Below are positions 46,256-57,268 of a stretch of DNA of 64,000 bases, one piece after another. The notes below the pieces were generated by a model. It searched no databases. It was not told where the DNA came from and saw only the letters and a program-made list of their open reading frames with translations. How positions within the stretch are numbered: position 1 is the stretch's first letter; every line of letters starts with the position of its first letter. The DNA is from Bradyrhizobium arachidis (GTDB lineage Bacteria; Pseudomonadota; Alphaproteobacteria; Rhizobiales; Xanthobacteraceae): positions 682,001 to 746,000 of the forward strand of contig NZ_CP077970.1 of assembly GCF_024758505.1 (NCBI RefSeq), written 5' to 3'. The position numbers and the translations under genes were made by a program.

Positions 46256-47278
46256 TTAGCGCCACCCAAGTGCCGGCGCGACGTGGGTCAAAATCGCTTC
46301 GATCGCATGGGCGCAGTAGGCCACGCCCAACTGGTTCGGCACGGTCAGCAGCAGCGTGTCGGCCTCGGCGATGGCTTCGTCCTTCCGTAGCTGCTCGATC
46401 AGCACGTCAGGCTCCGCCGCATAGCTTCGGCCAAAAATCGCGCGGGTGCGCGGGTCGATGAAGCCGATCTGGTCTTCCTCCTCGCCGCCGCGGCCAAAGT
46501 AGGCGCGGTCGCGATCGTCGATCAGCGCAAAGATGCTGCGGCTGACGGAGACGCGCGGGGTGCAGGTGTGGCCGGCCTCTTTCCACGCGGCACGGTAGGC
46601 GCGGATCTGCGCGGCCTGCTGAATGTGAAAAGCCTCGCCCGTCTCGTCGCTCTTGAGCGTCGAGCTCTGCAGGTTCATGCCGAGCTTTGCCGCCCACACC
46701 GCCGTTGCGTTCGAGCCGGCGCCCCACCAGATCCGTTCGCGCAGGCCTTCGGAATGCGGCTCGAGCCGCAGCCGCCCCGGCGGGTTCGGAAACATCGGCG
46801 TCGGATTGGGTTCTGCAAAACCTTCGCCGCGCAAAATGTCCAGAAAGACTTCGGCGTGACGGCGGCCCATGTCGGCGTCGCTCGCGCCCTCGGCGGGGCG
46901 ATAGCCAAAATAACGCCAGCCGTCGATCACCTGCTCCGGCGAGCCACGGCTGATGCCGAGCTGCAGCCGTCCGCCGGCGATGAGATCGGCGCTGCCGGCG
47001 TCCTCGGCCATGTAGAGCGGGTTCTCGTAGCGCATGTCGATGACGGCGGTGCCGATCTCGATGCGGCTGGTCTTTGCGCCGACGGCTGCGAGCAGCGGAA
47101 AGGGCGAGGCGAGCTGGCGCGCAAAATGATGGACGCGGAAATAGGCGCCGTCCGCGCCGAGTTCTTCCGCCGCGACCGCAAGCTCGATGGATTGCAGCAG
47201 CGTGTCCGCAGCCGAGCGGGTCTGCGATTGCGGCGAGGGCGTCCAGTGCCCGAAGGAGAGAAATCCGATCTTTTTCAT
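46256..47278 (-). CDS. LLM class flavin-dependent oxidoreductase
   Basis: The 340-residue protein is a bacterial luciferase-like monooxygenase. Features are the N-terminal MKKIGFLSFGHW, the barrel segment GADGAYFRVHHFARQLASPFPLLAAVGA, and GRLQLGISRGSPEQVIDGW. The family uses FMNH2 or F420, and the substrate here is unknown. No flavin reductase gene is next to it. The ATG start has only a weak upstream site. Confidence 0.9.
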   Translation of the reverse strand: MKKIGFLSFGHWTPSPQSQTRSAADTLLQSIELAVAAEELGADGAYFRVHHFARQLASPFPLLAAVGAKTSRIEIGTAVIDMRYENPLYMAEDAGSADLIAGGRLQLGISRGSPEQVIDGWRYFGYRPAEGASDADMGRRHAEVFLDILRGEGFAEPNPTPMFPNPPGRLRLEPHSEGLRERIWWGAGSNATAVWAAKLGMNLQSSTLKSDETGEAFHIQQAAQIRAYRAAWKEAGHTCTPRVSVSRSIFALIDDRDRAYFGRGGEEEDQIGFIDPRTRAIFGRSYAAEPDVLIEQLRKDEAIAEADTLLLTVPNQLGVAYCAHAIEAILTHVAPALGWR

Positions 47279-47526
47279 GGGACATCTATGGATGAACGGG
47301 CGGGATTAGTCTTCTGACATTTGGGCGAGGCGCAAGACTTTGCCGCGACCGGCTTCTGAAATTGCAGGGATTGCGCCGGCGCACCCGATCTGCCCGACGC
47401 GTCAATAGCTTCGCAACATCCACACCGCACCGCGCCGGCGATCGCCGGCCTACTGTGTATGGGGTTGTTTCGATGCTTTTGTTGCAGGGGCACAAAAGCG
47501 TCGGGCCGAATCCAATCTTTGACCCG

Positions 47527-49548
<2,022 letters not shown>

Positions 49549-49632
49549 GGGCCTACGGATAAGACTCCGGGCCGGCGAATTCAACCAATAGACGCCTGAT
49601 AGATCGCGGTTCCGCGCATGGCGGCCGTAGTC

Positions 49633-50499
49633 TTACGCCCCGCCGAGTGCCCGCCGCACGTCTTCGGCGGTCGCCGGTTCCGCGCCCTCGGCGCGCACCA
49701 GGCGCACGGCATCCTCGACCAGGCGGAGATTGGTTGCCGTCGAGCCCAACAGCGCATCCTCGAGTCCGACCCGGATATGGCCGCCGCGGGCGACCGTGTC
49801 GACGACCAGCGGCGTGATATCGACGCCGAGGCCGGAGATCATCCAGGGCGCGCCACGCGCTTCCTCCTCGACAAGCGTCACGAGCGCCGCCAGTCCGTAG
49901 GGCTTTGGCGGAAAGCAGAACGCAAACTGCTGCGAGAACATGAAGCGGTAGATCGGTGTCTTCACGCCGCTCGCGCGTGCCAGCGTAGCACCTGCGCGGA
50001 TAAACCCCGGCTCGTAGATGGCAAACGCCGGGTGGATGCCGTGCCGCACGGCAACGCTGAGCCCGTGCCTTATATGGCTCTCCGGGTTGAGATAGGTCTC
50101 CGCCGGCTTGGCCTGCGCCGTCGTCGTTGTCAGCGTAAAATTGACGCTGCCGGGATCGACCACCGCGAATTCGAGGAGGCCGCGTTCGGCGAGCGCCTCG
50201 ATATGGGCGAAGCGCGCCGTGGGGTCCGCAACATTGCCGCGCGCGTCGAGGCCGGGAATGGACGGATAGACGGGAACGTCGATCGTGGCGCGAATGCCCT
50301 CGATGATGCGCGCATAGACCTGCCAGTCAAACGTCTGCGGCCCGCCGCCGTCATAGGCGTGGGTGTGGATGATGGCCGCGCCCGCGCGGGCGCAGGCGAT
50401 GCCCTCGGCGACGATGGCCTCGATCGTATCGGGGATGCCGGGCTGGTAGGCGCGGCTCCACGGCCCGTTCAACGCCGCCTCGATCCAGACTTTTCGCAT
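49633..50499 (-). CDS. Beta-keto acid cleavage enzyme (BKACE, DUF849)
   Basis: The 288-residue protein has the metal-binding HTH (IIHTHAYDGGG) in the position of HLHAR in the copy at the left edge, and TIDVPVYPSIPGLDARGN as a second conserved block. It starts at ATG 50499 with GGGAGG seven bases upstream; the frame reaches back to 50649 but those residues are meaningless. It shares only weak similarity with the other copy, so the two probably act on different beta-keto acids. Forty bases separate it from the DUF1330 gene on the same strand, so the two are likely one operon. Confidence 0.88.
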   Translation of the reverse strand: MRKVWIEAALNGPWSRAYQPGIPDTIEAIVAEGIACARAGAAIIHTHAYDGGGPQTFDWQVYARIIEGIRATIDVPVYPSIPGLDARGNVADPTARFAHIEALAERGLLEFAVVDPGSVNFTLTTTTAQAKPAETYLNPESHIRHGLSVAVRHGIHPAFAIYEPGFIRAGATLARASGVKTPIYRFMFSQQFAFCFPPKPYGLAALVTLVEEEARGAPWMISGLGVDITPLVVDTVARGGHIRVGLEDALLGSTATNLRLVEDAVRLVRAEGAEPATAEDVRRALGGA

Positions 50500-50539
50500 G
50501 GCGAGACCTCCCGTCGGTTGTTTGGCGTGGCGACGAGTT

Positions 50540-50833
50540 CTACTCGACCGCTTCGACGATCCGTATGTCGCGCTCGGCGCCGTCGCCGAGCAAATCATGC
50601 GCGGCCTGATAGGCCGGGCTGGCGTACGCCACCCTTGCGCTTTCCACACTATCGAACTCGATGAGAACGACCCGCTCCATCAGGCCGAGTTCGAAGGCCG
50701 CCGCCGGGATGCCGCGCGCGAGCACGCGGCCACCAGCAGCTTCGAGGGCGGGCCGCGACGCCTTGGCATAGGCTGCCATCGCGTCGGGGTTCCTGATCGA
50801 GCGGTATGTCGCGACCCAGTATGCCTTGGGCAT
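50540..50833 (-). CDS. DUF1330 domain protein
   Basis: The 97-residue protein opens MPKAYWVATYRSIRNPDAMAAYAKAS and has GGRVLARG and LIEFDSVESARVAYASPAY, all typical of DUF1330. These small dimeric ferredoxin-like-fold proteins have no established function. GGAG is found seven bases before the ATG. It leads a probable operon with the BKACE gene. Confidence 0.88.
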   Translation of the reverse strand: MPKAYWVATYRSIRNPDAMAAYAKASRPALEAAGGRVLARGIPAAAFELGLMERVVLIEFDSVESARVAYASPAYQAAHDLLGDGAERDIRIVEAVE

Positions 50834-50922
50834 GTGTTCTCCAATCATGCTTCGCCGCTTCCAACCTGCGCGGCTGGCGATTACGCTCTCTAGCACGCAA
50901 ATCAGGGAGTTCCGAGCACTGC

Positions 50923-52014
50923 ATGGCCGCATCGCGTCATCTTGCCGTTGTCATTGCGGTCTCCGCCTTCGCACTTCTGTGCGCGACGCTTGTCAACGCA
51001 GCAGCTGCCACTGCGCTCGCGCCGCGGCAGTCCGAGGCGCGCGACGCCTATGATCGCGCATTGAGTAACTTCAGATCGATCCTCGGCGAGCGCCGCCGCC
51101 AGATCGACGCCAAGGAGCCGCTGCCGGACCTGCCGGGGCAGGCGCTTTACCTTGCCCGCGTCAGCGTCATGAGCACCTACAAGGATCTCACGGACGCGCT
51201 GCCGTCGAAGATCGGGCGGCCGAACAAGTTCGAGATCCCGCCGGCCTATTTTGACGCCGACAACGAGCCGCTGCTGGACGAGTACCGAAAACTGTTCGAC
51301 GTGATGGAGCGGCCGCCGGCCTATGCGCAGGCCTCGCCGACGCCATTCAAGGATGTCGTCGATCTCGCCATCGCGATCGCACGAGCGAAAGGCCTTGATG
51401 CGAAAGACGCCGAGGCCGCGGGCCGCATCAGCCTCGGGATGTTCTTTGCGGAGACCAACGGCAATCAGAACGTCGGAAACGGGCGCTCGAACAGCTACAA
51501 GGGCAGCTATCAGACCGGGCCGTCCGAGGATCGCAACGGCCGCAAGCGCTGGGCCGCGATCAAGGAGAAGATCGCCGCCGAAGATCCGCAGATCATCGCG
51601 CGCGACGCCAAGGAAGAGGTGCGCGCCGCCGGTATCGACCAGCGCTACAATCACTGGACCGCTGTCAGAAACGGATTGATGAATGCGCATGCCGATCTGT
51701 TTGTGCAGATACCCGCCATCGCAAAAATGCTGCCGGACCCGGTCGACCAGATGAAGGTGTTTGAACTGATCCAGATCGTGCCGGCGCCGACAAGGGCGGC
51801 GCTACGATCGGGCAATTTCCTTCAGACCCGGGTGTCCGATCCGACCATCATGAAATATCTGCGCAACAACAGCGTGTTCGCGTTCGGACAGGCCGACCGC
51901 GCGCGGACATCTGCGACCTTCCGCGAGATCATGGATGCGATGTGGCTGTTCAACGTCAAGTTCGAGCGCGCGCTGGCTGAGTTCGACGTGGTCAAGGCGC
52001 GGGGCCGTCCGTGA
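50923..52014 (+). CDS. Exported protein of unknown function
   Basis: The 363-residue protein has a signal peptide (cut near VNAAAAT) and a mostly helical mature part. A central segment reads FFAETNGNQNVGNG...NSYKGSYQTG, reminiscent of lysozyme-like folds where a Glu precedes a Gly/Asn-rich loop, but no family was recognised with certainty. The C-terminal part (NHWTAVRNGLMNAHADLFVQ and RVSDPTIMKYLRNNSVFAFGQ) looks conserved. The open frame extends to 50806; the ATG at 50923 is chosen because of the signal peptide. It could be a cell-wall hydrolase; this is speculative. Confidence 0.7.
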   Translation: MAASRHLAVVIAVSAFALLCATLVNAAAATALAPRQSEARDAYDRALSNFRSILGERRRQIDAKEPLPDLPGQALYLARVSVMSTYKDLTDALPSKIGRPNKFEIPPAYFDADNEPLLDEYRKLFDVMERPPAYAQASPTPFKDVVDLAIAIARAKGLDAKDAEAAGRISLGMFFAETNGNQNVGNGRSNSYKGSYQTGPSEDRNGRKRWAAIKEKIAAEDPQIIARDAKEEVRAAGIDQRYNHWTAVRNGLMNAHADLFVQIPAIAKMLPDPVDQMKVFELIQIVPAPTRAALRSGNFLQTRVSDPTIMKYLRNNSVFAFGQADRARTSATFREIMDAMWLFNVKFERALAEFDVVKARGRP

Positions 52015-52037
52015 AAATCGGGCTGACGGCCGCTTGT

Positions 52038-52910
52038 CTACCAGGCGAGCTGCATGAGCAATGGAAGCACGATGCCGATGGCCCGTTCGATGTCGCGGTA
52101 GTCGTCACGGTAATGCCGTTGCGCGGCCATCTGGCGATGCCTTGGTTTGGGCTGAGCCAGTCTTTCGCGCTTGCCGCTGGGGGCAGCCTTTGTATCCGCC
52201 GGATTGCCTTCAACCGGCGCTGCGATCGCCGGCCTTTGTTCGACGGGCGCTGCCTGAACGGGCTTCGTCACGGTCACGGCGGGCCGCTCGACATAGGTCG
52301 GTGTGGCCGGCTTTTGCTCGGCGGGCGTAGTCTGAACGGGCTGCGTCGCTGATATGGCCGGCTGGTCGACAGGAAGTGCGGAGGCAGGCGTTTGCTCGAT
52401 GGGTGTTGCGGCCTGAGCGGGCTTTGCCTCGGTCACAGCAGCAGACTCAGGTGACGCGATGGCCGGCTTTGGTTCGACTGGCGGAGCCGGAACGGCTTTC
52501 GTCTCCGTCACAACAGGCGGTACGACAGGCGATGCCGGGGTCGGCTTCTGCTCGATGGGCGCAGCCTGAACAGGTTTTGTCTCGATCGGTGCATGCGGCT
52601 TGGCGGCCGTCGGTTTATGCTCGACAGGCGCGGGCTGACCGGGTTTCGCCCTGGCTGCCGTGCCGTCTTCCTCGTCCATCACGGCGCGGCATCCGGGGCT
52701 GAGACTGCCCTTGTTCCGCCGCATGCACGCGATGATCCTCGAAATGTTTGGTATTTCCGAGCTGCAAAGGCGGAACGCGTCGCCCGTGCACATCTGGCGC
52801 GCCCGGGCGCTGTAGGCAGAGCTCGGCGAGCTCACGACGCTCGAGAGCGAAAGCGCGACACCCAATGTCAGGCCGATCTTGCGGAGTGTACCGATGCGGG
52901 GCGCGGTCAT
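52038..52910 (-). CDS. Exported Cys-rich plus Pro/Ala-repeat protein
   Basis: The 290-residue protein has a signal peptide (cut near SSAYSARA), then a four-cysteine module (Cys41, 49, 62, 74; MCTGDAFRLCSS...ACMRRNKGSLSPGC) of the small Cys-rich repeat type seen in many alphaproteobacterial exported proteins. Residues 94-242 are about six Pro/Ala/Glu/Lys-rich units of 22-27 residues (PVQAAPxEQKPA). A basic stretch (KRERLAQPKPRHRQ) and a short hydrophobic end (IGIVLPLLMQLAW) follow. The repeats would make an extended wall-spanning linker. The function is unknown. Confidence 0.75.
   Translation of the reverse strand: MTAPRIGTLRKIGLTLGVALSLSSVVSSPSSAYSARARQMCTGDAFRLCSSEIPNISRIIACMRRNKGSLSPGCRAVMDEEDGTAARAKPGQPAPVEHKPTAAKPHAPIETKPVQAAPIEQKPTPASPVVPPVVTETKAVPAPPVEPKPAIASPESAAVTEAKPAQAATPIEQTPASALPVDQPAISATQPVQTTPAEQKPATPTYVERPAVTVTKPVQAAPVEQRPAIAAPVEGNPADTKAAPSGKRERLAQPKPRHRQMAAQRHYRDDYRDIERAIGIVLPLLMQLAW
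52185..52631. repeat. In-frame degenerate tandem repeat, about six units
   Basis: This is the DNA stretch coding for the Pro/Ala-rich repeats of the exported protein. The units are about 66-81 bases and diverged, sharing phrases that translate to TKPVQAAP and EQKPA. Such repeats can expand or contract between strains. Confidence 0.6.
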
Positions 52911-53020
52911 GCTTGCGTCCGTCGTTCGATGGGTGAACTGGCCAAGCCTGCCCCATCGAGACGGATACGACTGTGATCAAGCGCACGTTAAAAGGCGTCG
53001 AACGATGACCGATGCTGGCG

Positions 53021-53698
53021 TTAGCCCGGCCCGGCCGCATCATTGGCGGCATAGCGCAGCAGCAGCCGATGCGTCGGGTAGAAGATGATGGCAGGCAGGC
53101 CGACCATCAGCATCACGAACCAGAGCGGGCCCGGCATAAAACTCTGGACCGCGGCGTCGCTCGGGCCGAACACGTAGTTGATGTTGACCGGCAGATTGTC
53201 GGCCGCGGCGGGAGGAGCCGGCATCAGGAAGTAGCAGACCGACAGCAGCACCCAGGACGCAACGGTCCACACCGCGAAGGCGCGGCGATCATAGCCGAGG
53301 CGCCAGACCAGGTAAGCCAGCACGAAGGGCAGCCAGAAGTGGAAGAACGACAGGCCGCGCGTGAACAGCGGCAGCTTTGCGTCGAACATATAGGCCGTCA
53401 TCCCCGTCAGCGGCACGCCGGCGGCGGCGCCGAGGAAGTCGACTGCCCAAAGCGCCTGCGGCAGCAGGATGCCGACCGCGGGCGCCGATGCCAGCAGCGG
53501 GTTCTCCAGCCAGATCGCAAGCAGGCCGGTGAGCAGCGCGATGTCGCAGAAATAGAGGAAGTTGGTTGGCCCGTAGGCGACGAGATAGGTCGGCACCAGC
53601 ACGGCGCAGAAGGCGCTATAGGCGAGCTTGAACCAGAGCGGAATGCGCGGCTCGGCGGTGGTGTCCGTCGGAGTTGCAGCCAGGTCTGATGCTTGCAT
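53021..53698 (-). CDS. Polytopic inner-membrane protein of unknown function
   Basis: The 225-residue protein has about six membrane helices (LWFKLAYSAFCAVLVPTYLVAYG, FCDIALLTGLLAIWL, ..., LWFVMLMVGLPAIIFYPTHRLLL). A loop holds FTRGLSFFHFWLPFVL. The frame runs upstream to 53794, but ATG 53698 is followed by an ordinary cytoplasmic N-terminus. No family function is known to me; similar proteins are annotated as hypothetical membrane proteins. Confidence 0.75.
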   Translation of the reverse strand: MQASDLAATPTDTTAEPRIPLWFKLAYSAFCAVLVPTYLVAYGPTNFLYFCDIALLTGLLAIWLENPLLASAPAVGILLPQALWAVDFLGAAAGVPLTGMTAYMFDAKLPLFTRGLSFFHFWLPFVLAYLVWRLGYDRRAFAVWTVASWVLLSVCYFLMPAPPAAADNLPVNINYVFGPSDAAVQSFMPGPLWFVMLMVGLPAIIFYPTHRLLLRYAANDAAGPG

Positions 53699-53847
53699 GG
53701 TGATGGCGAGTGCTGTCTGCGATGAAGGGGCGCGCGGGAATCTCGATTGCGCTTCAACCGGCACGAGAGTGCGGTCGCATGCCCCCTGCGTCAAGCAACG
53801 GTATGGCGCAAAGTTAATGAGAGATTGAATTTGGTGCTGTGGAGATT

Positions 53848-53881
53848 GTAGCGCGCATGAGCGAAGCGATATGCGGGCTAC
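53848..53881. repeat. REP-like palindrome
   Basis: Arms GTAGCGCGCAT and ATGCGGGCTAC (one mismatch) flank GAGCGAAGCGAT. The core is the same AGCGAAGCG motif found inside families A and D. It lies 14 bases beyond the end of the M15-like gene (stop at 53895). Confidence 0.7.
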
Positions 53882-53894
53882 GATCCGTCGTTCG

Positions 53895-55157
53895 TCAGCT
53901 CGTCTTCACCTTCGACAGCCCTGCGGCTTTCGCGGGTTTTGCCGGCGCGCGATGGTCCCGCGCCGTCACGCGCTTCGTCTTCTTCGCGTCCGCGGTCGCG
54001 TGCGCCACCTTCGCGCCGCCGCGGCGGGACGCATATTCCTGGCCGTCGATCGGGCCGACATGTGGCGGGTCGCGATCGAGATAGGGACGTCCGATTCCAT
54101 ACGCCTTGCCGTTGGCGTCGACCCATTTCCAGAGCTTTTCGGTCGACACCCAGCGCTGCGCGCGATTCCTGCCGTCGACGCTGACGATGTCCGCCGCGAG
54201 CCCATGGCCGTAGCCGCCGCGCAGGCTGCCGCCATGGTACGACCGGTTGCTGGCGGCCTTCAGGCCGCTGGCGATCGACTGCCGGTAGTCGTCACGGAAC
54301 GCGCTGGTGATGCCGGGCGACAGGCCGGCCGCTTCCGCCGCATGGAGCACGTGGTACAGTTTCAGCTTGAAGCTGCGGTCCATGCCGCCGATCACATAGT
54401 CCATCATCGACATGCCCGAGCGATCGGCCGCCTTCGGATCCTTCCAGGTAAAGTCCTGGTCGACGAGCTTTGTGAAGGTCCGGGTGACCATCACCGTCTT
54501 GCCCTTGCGCTTGACCGCCACCTTGCGCTGGTCGCGCTCCTTGATCGTGTCCTCCTTGGGCGTGCGCTGATAGAGCGCCCACAGATAGCGATCGATGCAG
54601 GGCTCGACGACGAGGCATTCGTCGACGATCTCGAGCGAGCTCACGGCCTCCTTCACGGCTTCCCGGGTCTCGCTCGCTTCCTGCTCCGGCGTGTTCGCGA
54701 TGTCGGTCTGCACGGAAGGAGTTTCCGGCAGCAGCATCTCCGATGGACTTGCCAGCGCGACCTGCACCGGCGGCGCATCGGGCGGCGGAATTTCGGATGG
54801 AGCGGCCATAGCGGCTTGTACGATCGGGGCGTCGGCCGGCAGCATTTCGAAGGAAGCGATGTCCTCGATGACGGGTGCTGCTGCCTTGTTGGCAGCGCGC
54901 GGGTTGGTGGTGACGATGTTCGTGGCTGATACGTTCGCCATCGCCATCTCGATCAGACGGCCATAGCGATGGCCCGTTGCGGTCGTTTCGGAAGGGGAGG
55001 AGGAGGCAGGTACGCTGATGTCCGCGATAGCAGTTGCGCCGGTGGTCTCGACTGCAGCCGAACCGAAGCTTCCGATCCAGCCGACAATGCAGGCGCCGAG
55101 AACAGAGGTCCGGGCGAGGGCGACCGGGATCAGCGAGAGTTGCCGCGGGTTCATCAT
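53895..55157 (-). CDS. Putative M15-like murein peptidase with long low-complexity linker
   Basis: The 420-residue protein has an N-terminal hydrophobic helix, about 100 residues of Ala/Pro/Glu/Ser-rich linker (about 90-170, with several MLxPxxPxVQ phrases), then a globular domain. The globular part has AAGLSPGITSAFRDDYRQS, YGHGLAADIVSVDG (His318, Asp323) and DPPHVGP (His366). The order Arg/Ser, His-Asp, His matches M15 D,D-carboxypeptidases, although the spacing of the first His and the Asp is shorter than usual, so activity is uncertain. GGAGG five bases upstream supports the ATG at 55157. The C-terminus is Lys/Arg-rich. Confidence 0.7.
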   Translation of the reverse strand: MMNPRQLSLIPVALARTSVLGACIVGWIGSFGSAAVETTGATAIADISVPASSSPSETTATGHRYGRLIEMAMANVSATNIVTTNPRAANKAAAPVIEDIASFEMLPADAPIVQAAMAAPSEIPPPDAPPVQVALASPSEMLLPETPSVQTDIANTPEQEASETREAVKEAVSSLEIVDECLVVEPCIDRYLWALYQRTPKEDTIKERDQRKVAVKRKGKTVMVTRTFTKLVDQDFTWKDPKAADRSGMSMMDYVIGGMDRSFKLKLYHVLHAAEAAGLSPGITSAFRDDYRQSIASGLKAASNRSYHGGSLRGGYGHGLAADIVSVDGRNRAQRWVSTEKLWKWVDANGKAYGIGRPYLDRDPPHVGPIDGQEYASRRGGAKVAHATADAKKTKRVTARDHRAPAKPAKAAGLSKVKTS

Positions 55158-55416
55158 CTGGGCCTCCGAAGGCTCCCCCCGAGGAAGCCTGGTTGAATAG
55201 CCACGCATGCGGACACGGGGATTGTTCGAAGGGTGATGTGGCAGTGCAATGGCGCAATTGGCCGTTTCGGTCGCTTTTCCGGGAACTGTTGCTTGCGGGC
55301 AACGTCAGATGGCGCGGCGAAAAGACGGGATCGCTAGGATTCGCTGGCATTGAATGTCAATTTTGAGGAGAGTGCTTCGTTCGGTGCTGTGCTGCACCAC
55401 CGCCGTGGCTCGAAGG

Positions 55417-56412
55417 TCACTCGATCACGTCGTCGGCCACCAGCAGGAACGCGCGGGCAACGGTCAGGCCCAGCTCGCGCGCCGTCCTGAGATTGATCAC
55501 CAGCTCGAACTTGATCGGCTGCTCGACGGGCAGCTCCGCCGGCTTTGCACCTTTGAAGATCCTGTCGGCATGGGCGGCCGTCTGCCGCGCGAGATCGGAC
55601 TGGTTCGCGCCATAGGCCATGAGGCCTCCAAAATCCGCGAACTCCCGGGCGGCCCCCATCGCCGGAAACCGGCTGCTCGCCGCAGCGGCGGCAATGCGCC
55701 TGTATTCGCCGAACAGCATCGGGCTCGGCATGACGATGAGCGCCTGGGCGCGCGCGCTCGTCATCGCCTCGAAGGCGCCGGCGATCTGGTCGGGATTTGC
55801 CGCCGGCACAAGTTGAAGCTGCAGGCCCAGCGTCCGGGCCGCGACCTCCATCTCGCTCCGGATACCCGCCATGGTGCGCTCGCTATAGGCATTGGGATGC
55901 AGCAGCGCCGCCACGCGGGAGAGGCCGGGAACGACCTCTTGCAACAATTGAAGACGTTTGGCGACCAGCTCCGGTCCGAGGAACGTCGTGCCCGTCACGT
56001 TGCCGCCCGGCCGTGCCAGGCTCGCCACCAGCTCGTCGGCAACCGGATCGGCCATGCCGATTGCCACGATGGGAATCGTGCTCGTTGCCTGACGTGCCGG
56101 CCGCGCCGCGGTCGTGCTGATCGTGACGATGATGTCCGGCTTGCGCCCGGCCAGCTCGGCCGCCAGCTCGCGCAGCCGGTCGGAGCTTCCATTGGCGAAT
56201 TGGCGCTCCACAACGAGGTTCTTGCCCTCCGTGTAGCCAAGCTCGCTCAACCCCTTCAGGAAGGCGTTGAGCATGTTGAAGGTGGGATCGGGAGGCTCGG
56301 AGCGGCCAGGCGACAGAATGCCGATCCGGCGCGGCGCGTCCTGACGCTGTGCGTGTGCCGGCCGCATTGCGGCTGCAAGCAACAGACCGGCCGTGAAGTC
56401 CCGCCGCCTCAT
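55417..56412 (-). CDS. ABC transporter substrate-binding protein (TrpX/YgrA-like)
   Basis: The 331-residue protein has a signal peptide with an RRRDF start that may be Tat-dependent, cut near RPAHAQ. The body has RIGILSPG, FLKGLSELGYTEGKNLVVERQFANG and VATLARPGGNVTG-like (VASLARPGGNVTG) segments typical of the ABC_sub_bind family. Those segments are a strong family signature. No permease or ATPase is adjacent, so this is an orphan, as is common for this family in bradyrhizobia. The ligand is unknown. Confidence 0.9.
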   Translation of the reverse strand: MRRRDFTAGLLLAAAMRPAHAQRQDAPRRIGILSPGRSEPPDPTFNMLNAFLKGLSELGYTEGKNLVVERQFANGSSDRLRELAAELAGRKPDIIVTISTTAARPARQATSTIPIVAIGMADPVADELVASLARPGGNVTGTTFLGPELVAKRLQLLQEVVPGLSRVAALLHPNAYSERTMAGIRSEMEVAARTLGLQLQLVPAANPDQIAGAFEAMTSARAQALIVMPSPMLFGEYRRIAAAAASSRFPAMGAAREFADFGGLMAYGANQSDLARQTAAHADRIFKGAKPAELPVEQPIKFELVINLRTARELGLTVARAFLLVADDVIE

Positions 56413-56534
56413 TGCACAACGCCCCAGACCGCTTCGGCCATGTCGGGATCGTAGCAGGTTGTGGCGGCGCGGCGCGTGGAAAATCGCCGCGGCCTACCGC
56501 TGATATCGCCCGTTGGACGGATCAGGCCCGGCGC

Positions 56535-57200
56535 TCAACCGACGTTCAACACTTTCGTGTAGGTCAGGCCCGAATTGTTGATGTGCGTCGTCATCAGCTT
56601 TGCAAAAGCATCGAGATCGCCGCGCGAGAATAGTTGCACCAGCGTGCGGTGCTCGTCGAACGAGGCCTGGGTTTCGACGTCAATCGGCGAGCTCACATTG
56701 GTGCGCAGCGCTGCGACGCGGCCGGAGACGAGCTGGTAGGATTCCTCGAGATAGCGATTGCCGCAATGTGCGAAGAAGGCCTCGTGCAGCGCCGTGTCCG
56801 CGTGCCCATAGGCGATCCGGTCCTTTGCCGCAAAGGCCTGCGCCATCGAATCCATCGCAGCCTCGATCGCCGCGATCGTGCCGGCATGATCGTGACGATA
56901 AGCGAGTTGGGCGGCCTTGGGCTCGATCACGGTCCTGAAGGAGCAGAGCGCTGCGATGTCCTCCGCGCTCGGCGTGAACACGAAGCTGCCAACCTGCGGG
57001 CGGATCACCACCAGTCCCTGCGCCTGCAACAGGCCCATCGCCTCCCGCACCGGGGTGCGGCTGACGCCGAAGGACTGTGCGACCATCTCTTCCGAGATGG
57101 CCGCACCAAGCGCGAACTCGCCGTCGATAATGGCCTCGCGCAGCCGCAGCATCACCCGCTGCGACAGCGATTTCGGCGAATCGAGCTTCAGCGACTTCAT
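56535..57200 (-). CDS. GntR family transcriptional regulator, FCD (FadR-like) type
   Basis: The 221-residue protein has an N-terminal winged helix (SLSQRVMLRLREAIIDGEFALGAAISEEMVAQSFGVSRTPVREAM) and a C-terminal FCD ligand domain with the metal-binding pattern D/H...H...H (HADTALHEAFFAHCGN, FDEHRTL). AGGAGG lies five bases before the ATG. It lies 68 bases downstream of the FAD oxidase gene on the same strand and probably controls that gene and the divergent DapA-family gene through the inverted repeat at 58732. The ligand should be a carboxylic acid from this pathway. Confidence 0.93.
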   Translation of the reverse strand: MKSLKLDSPKSLSQRVMLRLREAIIDGEFALGAAISEEMVAQSFGVSRTPVREAMGLLQAQGLVVIRPQVGSFVFTPSAEDIAALCSFRTVIEPKAAQLAYRHDHAGTIAAIEAAMDSMAQAFAAKDRIAYGHADTALHEAFFAHCGNRYLEESYQLVSGRVAALRTNVSSPIDVETQASFDEHRTLVQLFSRGDLDAFAKLMTTHINNSGLTYTKVLNVG

Positions 57201-57268
57201 CGGCCCTCCTGCATCCATTCTAACGGTTCGCAGGGGCGGTGTCGTGCGCACCGAAGTTATCATATCGG

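Noticed and set aside
47279..47526. Cys-containing frames of 69-72 codons before the luciferase-like gene
   Set aside because: No ribosome-binding site, no conservation clue and poor codon pattern; the gap looks non-coding.
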